A stretch of 64,000 bases of DNA from Tetracentron sinense (Eukaryota > Streptophyta > Magnoliopsida > Trochodendrales > Trochodendraceae). Below the pieces are notes generated by a model that saw only the letters and a program-made list of their open reading frames with translations, searched no databases and had not been told where the DNA came from. Of the stretch, positions 59,507 through 64,000 are shown one piece after another. Both the position numbers and the translations under genes were made by a program. Position 1 is the stretch's first letter. Each line of letters starts with the position of its first letter. The DNA is taken from contig CM026555.1 in the NCBI GenBank assembly GCA_015143295.1, forward strand, positions 496,001 to 560,000. Reading direction: 5' to 3'.

Positions 59507-61529
59507 TGTCGTGCTCCAAAACCTATACACAATAATACTCATATTTGTACAGATATTAAAGCGTGAACCAGAAACAAAAGTCCAATATTAATGGAAATTA
59601 AAATCATTTAATACTCCATTAAATAGATATAAATATCCAGCATAATTAAAAGACTCAACAACAAGAGTTCTCCTAAAAACTAAACCATCGAAAGTTTTCA
59701 TATAGTTTACCTCACTACAGTTCTCTCACTCTAACAAGGAATAAAAATCTAATGCTGGTCTCACTTGCTCAAGCAAGAGCGATTCCTATTCTTCTTAATC
59801 ACCACCTAAAAGGAAGAATCAACAAGAGTGAACTCACAGCTCAACAAGAGAATACAACTATAATTTAGATGCAATAACAATTCATATGATTAAATGACCA
59901 ACAAGTTATGCATATTAATCAAATAGGTACTCTATACTACCTTGAAACCATTTAGTGGGTTGTACACAACTTTACCCTATAATCCATTCATGGAGGTCTT
60001 ACACAACTTACTCCTTGAATGACCCTTACCCAAGGTTTATCACATTGATTATTACAACATTATAATATTAGAAGATGTATCCCTTATCGTCATGAAAACA
60101 TAACAAAACATTAAATGACATAGTTATAACGAACAAGATCATAATTCACAATTAAAATCTAGTATGTTATAATTCACAATTAAAGTCTAGACATGCATAA
60201 CATACTTTATTACAAAAGGGGTTTCAGCTGTGTTCCTACAACTGAAGCCTTATTTATAAATATCTAATATTTATATCCCTATAAATTCTTAATCTCTTAT
60301 AAGATAATGTGGTTAAGAGTTTCACAAACCCCTAAGGGCTTGGAAAACCCTTTTATGCTAGTGAGTTTTGTAAAACCCCTATACTAGCATAACTGAGCCA
60401 AGTTACTAAAAAATTAGTTAGTAACTAATTAGTTAAGTTTAATTTGTTAGGGGTATCTTTCAACCTTTCGAACAAATTAACTAATAAGATATATGCCAAG
60501 TTACTAACAAATTATTTAGTAACTAAATAGTTAAGTTTGTTAGATGTATCTTTCAACCATCTAACAACTTAACTAATGATGTATAAAAGAATCTTAATTA
60601 AAAAAGTCTTCTCACACCCAAATCATATATACATTCATTTGAAGCATCTTAGAAAAATTAATATGAAAAATACTCTTTTTCCCTGCTTTTGATTTTCGAT
60701 TAAGGTTTTGACCCACAAAACTATTGATATTGGGAAAATTTTCTTCACGAAAGTTGTAGATCTTTTCGAGCTCTTCGAAACAATGTACTATTGGACTAAA
60801 ATCAGACATAAGTTCATAAAGTTATGACCTGTATACCGAAACTGGATAAATTCTTTAAATTAAACTCAATTCCGAAAACTCACAAAATGAAACAACCATA
60901 ATCTCCCAGATCTCTCATATTTTCATCCCTAAAGTCTAATATGTTATTCTATCATTTCTTAAAATCACACATAACATCTCTTATAAATCAAAATAATACC
61001 TATATTAAATATCTCTCAGATGTATCATATTTTCATCCCTAAAATCTAATATGTTATTTTATCATTTATTAAAATCACACATAATTTAAATATCTCTCAG
61101 ATCTATTATATTTTCATCCCTAAAATCTAAAATGGTATGCAATCATTTATTAAAATTACAGATAACATCTCTAATAAATCAGAATAATAACTGTATTAAA
61201 TATCTCTCAGATCTATCATATTTTCATACACACACAATCATTAACACAAGAAGAAAACACATTAAAACTAGTGTGATCACAACACACCCTACATCTAAAC
61301 TATAGGAGTATACACTTGCCTCTAGACCCAAATTTCGAGAAGAAGGCAAGAGCTTGATTGCTTAGGATAGATTTGATGCTAACTTGGGTGATCCAATTCC
61401 AATCACCGAGCTCTCCACTCGATTAGCTACCAAGACTAAACATCCAACACTAATTACTAGACTACCCTCAGGGTATAAAATTACCAATTTATCCCTTGAG
61501 TGTATTTAATTTGAATTAGGGTCACTACA
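59507..61529 (-). mobile_element. Solo LTR, reverse orientation (2023 bp)
   Basis: Starts tgtcgtgctcc, ends agggtcactaca and is flanked by perfect attta duplications (59502-59506 and 61530-61534). Non-coding. It contains a duplicated 110-bp stretch near 60400-60570 ('gccaagttactaacaaattagttagtaactaa', itself an inverted repeat). It also has three to four copies of a 75-100 bp unit at 60900-61235 ('aatatctctcagatctatcatattttcatccctaaaatctaa'). Confidence 0.85.
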
Positions 61530-61534
61530 ATTTA

Positions 61535-62239
61535 TAACGTAGAGTTATGAGAATTATATGTCAATGATTTGGTCTTTTAAATTTGACATTGTAGAAGCAG
61601 ATGTAATCTTAGGTTGAAATAACATATTTTTATATATTTGAGGATATATAATTATCTCAATGAGATCAAAATTTCGTGTGAATTTATTCATCGTTGTTGG
61701 TAGCCAAAACACTTTCAAGACTCTATCAAGCTACCCTCTTAAGAATCTTAAAACATGAAATGAGAGGAGTGAGCCATAAAGCCCAGTAAAATCCACAATC
61801 CATCTAGGCTATTTTTTACTTAGTAATACACATTAGAATGATATAACAATACTGCTCAATTTCCATATTACAATAGTAAATAATATCGTAAATCGTGAAC
61901 CAAGGTCACCCAGAGTTATTTCACTCTAACCAAGGTTCCCAACCACCAAATATTTTCCATTGTCAAATTCATACAATATCAACTGTGTTCACAACACCAG
62001 GTTACCGTTCCAGATAGCTACTCCCCCTTTATTCTTGAGTCCACAGATTCGATCGACCAGGCCTTCACCCGCATACAATTTCTATCTCTGAGTTCACAGA
62101 CTCAACTATCAATCGATTGTGCTCATGCCCATTCAAACCATAACTTGAGTCTTTAGACTCAATACAAGATCATATAACTATCTGACTTAGCCACAGTGAG
62201 AACCTTGTCCTCATGACATCTCTTTCAGATAATACAACC
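61535..62239. other. No gene recognised; possibly part of a further LTR
   Basis: Words such as gtgagccataaagcccagtaaaatcc resemble the stretch upstream of minisatellites in reverse chromovirus LTRs. This, and the array that follows, suggest another LTR extending beyond the window; unproven. Confidence 0.3.
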
Positions 62240-63840
62240 ATCACCTTTCCTAACCTAGTCAAAGAGGATCTATGGATATCATTCCACCCACTCCCAACTA
62301 GCAATCCTAGAGGATTACACCACACCACCACTCCTAACCTAGTCAAAGAGGATCTATGGATATCAAATCCACCCACTCCCGACTATTAGTCATGGAGGAC
62401 TAACATAACCCACCACTCCAAATCTAGCCAAAGAGGATCTATGGATAACACTCCACCCACTCCCAACGATCAGTCACATACCTCGCCAAAGAGGATCCAT
62501 GGACATTATTCCACCCACTCCTAACGATCAGTCACGTACCTCACCAAAGAGGATCTATGGATATTATTCCACCCACTCCCGACTATCAGTCACGGAGGAT
62601 TAACATAACCCACCACTCCAGACCTAACCAAAGAGGATCTATGAATATCAAATCCACCCACTCCCAATTATCAGTCACAGAGGATTAACATAATACACCA
62701 CTCCAGACCTAGCTAAAGAGGATCTATGGATATCAAATCCACCCACTCCCGACTATTAGTCACAAAGGACTAACATAACCCACCACTCTAGACCTAGCCA
62801 AAGAGGATCTATGGATAACACTCTACCCACTCCTGACGATTAGTCACGTACCTCGCCAAAGAGGATCCATGGACATTATTCCACCCACTCCCGACGATCA
62901 GTCATGTACCTCGCCAAAGAGAATCTATGGATATTATTCCACCTACTTCTGACTATTAGTTACTGAGGATTAACATAACCCACCACTCTAGACCTAGCCA
63001 AAGAGAATCTATGGATAACACTCCACCCACTTCCGACGATCAGTCACGTACCTCGCCAAAGAGGATCCATAGACATTATTCCACCCACTCCCGATGATCA
63101 GTCACATACCTCGCCAAAGAGGATCTATGGATATTATTCCACCCACTCCCGACTATCAGTCATAGAGGATTGACATAACCCACCACTCTAGACCTAGCTA
63201 AAGAGGATCTATGGATATCAAATCCAACCACTCCCGACTATCAGTCACGGAGGACTACATAAAACCACCACTGTAGACCTAACCAAAGAGGATCTATGGA
63301 TAACACTTCACCCACTCCTGACGATCAGTCACGTACCTCGCCAAAGAGGATCCATGGACATTATTCCACCCACTCCCTACAATCAGTCACGTACTTCACT
63401 AAAGAGGATCTATGAATATTATTCCACCAACTCCCGAATATTAGACACAGAGGATTAACATAATACACCACTCTAGACCTATCCAAAGAGGATTTATAGA
63501 TATCAAATTCACCCACTCCCGACTATCAGTCATGGAGGACTACATAACACCACCACTCCAAACCTAGCCAAAGAGGATCTATGGATAACACTCCACTCAC
63601 TCCCGACAATCAGTCACGTACCTCGCCAAAGAGAATCCATGAACATTATTCCACCCACTCCCGATGATTAGTCACATACCTCACCAAAGAGGATCTATGG
63701 ATATTATTCCACCCACTCCCGACTATCAGTCACAGAGGATTAACATAATACACCACTCCAGACCTAACCAAAGAGGATCTATGGATATCAAATCCACCCA
63801 CTCCGGACTATCAGTCACAGAGGACTATAATTTAACCCCG
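62240..63840. repeat. Higher-order tandem repeat (285-bp unit of six subunits)
   Basis: Built from subunits that all begin actcc: P (40 bp, actcccgactatcagtcac...), Q (45 bp, ...ggatatcaaatccaccc), Q' (44 bp, ...ggataacactccaccc), R (58 bp, ...ggacattattcc) and S (58 bp, ...ggatattattcc). The order P-Q-P-Q'-R-S recurs at 63146 and 63431. A longer block P-Q-P-Q-P-Q'-R-S is at 62576 and a shorter P-Q'-R-S at 62946. Short gact-atc-agtc pairs sit in each P and R. Non-coding. Confidence 0.88.
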
Positions 63841-64000
63841 GTTAGGTTTTCTAACCCCTAAGTAATCCCAGTGAACCCAAGCCTCGCTTGATTAACTGAA
63901 CCAGTTGGGCCTCGTGCCCGTGAACCAAATCCAGTAACATATCGTCTCGTTAGGGAACGTTTTCAGGCTAAAGAATGTGTCCATAGCCTTATAAGACTTG
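63841..64000. other. Array flank at window edge
   Basis: Unique sequence after the tandem array; nothing recognised. Confidence 0.4.

Overview
This window is nuclear DNA of a flowering plant. The evidence is a spliced endoplasmic-reticulum small heat-shock protein gene, Ty3/gypsy elements of the plant-specific Athila and chromovirus types, hAT and CACTA elements, foldback MITEs, a plastid-type tRNA-Asn copy and a piece of a DELLA growth-regulator gene. It is repeat-dense: the only apparently intact host gene is the small heat-shock protein gene at 23754-24464. Almost everything else that codes is a decayed transposon frame.

Layout. 1-1560 is the right end of an LTR, abutting a minus-strand gag remnant (1561-2530), a copia-like AT-rich stretch (about 2540-4330) and a minus-strand plant-mobile-domain pseudogene (4399-7190). 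Two minisatellites built of hairpin-forming units follow (7580-8330 and 8600-9985), then poorly identifiable sequence to 14139 and a candidate inverted-repeat element (14140-15207). 15208-20314 is a reverse-oriented solo LTR (exact TSD ccatg) carrying a second nested LTR-like insertion (16669-18428, exact TSD tcatg). 21927-23024 is a terminal-inverted-repeat transposon, 23207-23507 a foldback MITE just upstream of the heat-shock gene, 25351-25948 a small CACTA derivative, 26965-27036 a plastid-type trnN copy, and 28101-28443 a second MITE copy.

The right half is a nest. A hAT element (28589-45938, 8-bp TSD ctttaact) carries the N-terminal part of a DELLA gene. It was split by a 16.2-kb Athila-type element on the minus strand (29179-45360; LTRs, tRNA-Asp primer site, gag, protease, RT, RNase H, integrase and a 3' ORF). 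That element was itself hit by a solo LTR (32200-35542, exact TSD gacat). To the right, a full-length chromovirus-type element (47135-59241; initiator-Met primer site, gag, pol, chromodomain-like end) is interrupted in its integrase by a reverse solo LTR (53960-56408, exact TSD aagtc). Another solo LTR follows (59507-61529, exact TSD attta), and then a higher-order tandem repeat (about 62240-63840).

Common theme. The chromovirus-type LTRs, though diverged, share three structural features: a conserved inverted-repeat box near the 3' end, a module whose flank is conserved but whose core is a different CpG-containing palindrome in each family, and often a minisatellite of hairpins. In the arrays at 34162-34830, 15891-16480 and 54751-54880, paired stem positions change together between copies, as expected if the fold rather than the sequence is kept. 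This is the most interesting unexplained signal in the window. Coding frames of both large retroelements are broken mainly by C:G to T:A transitions.
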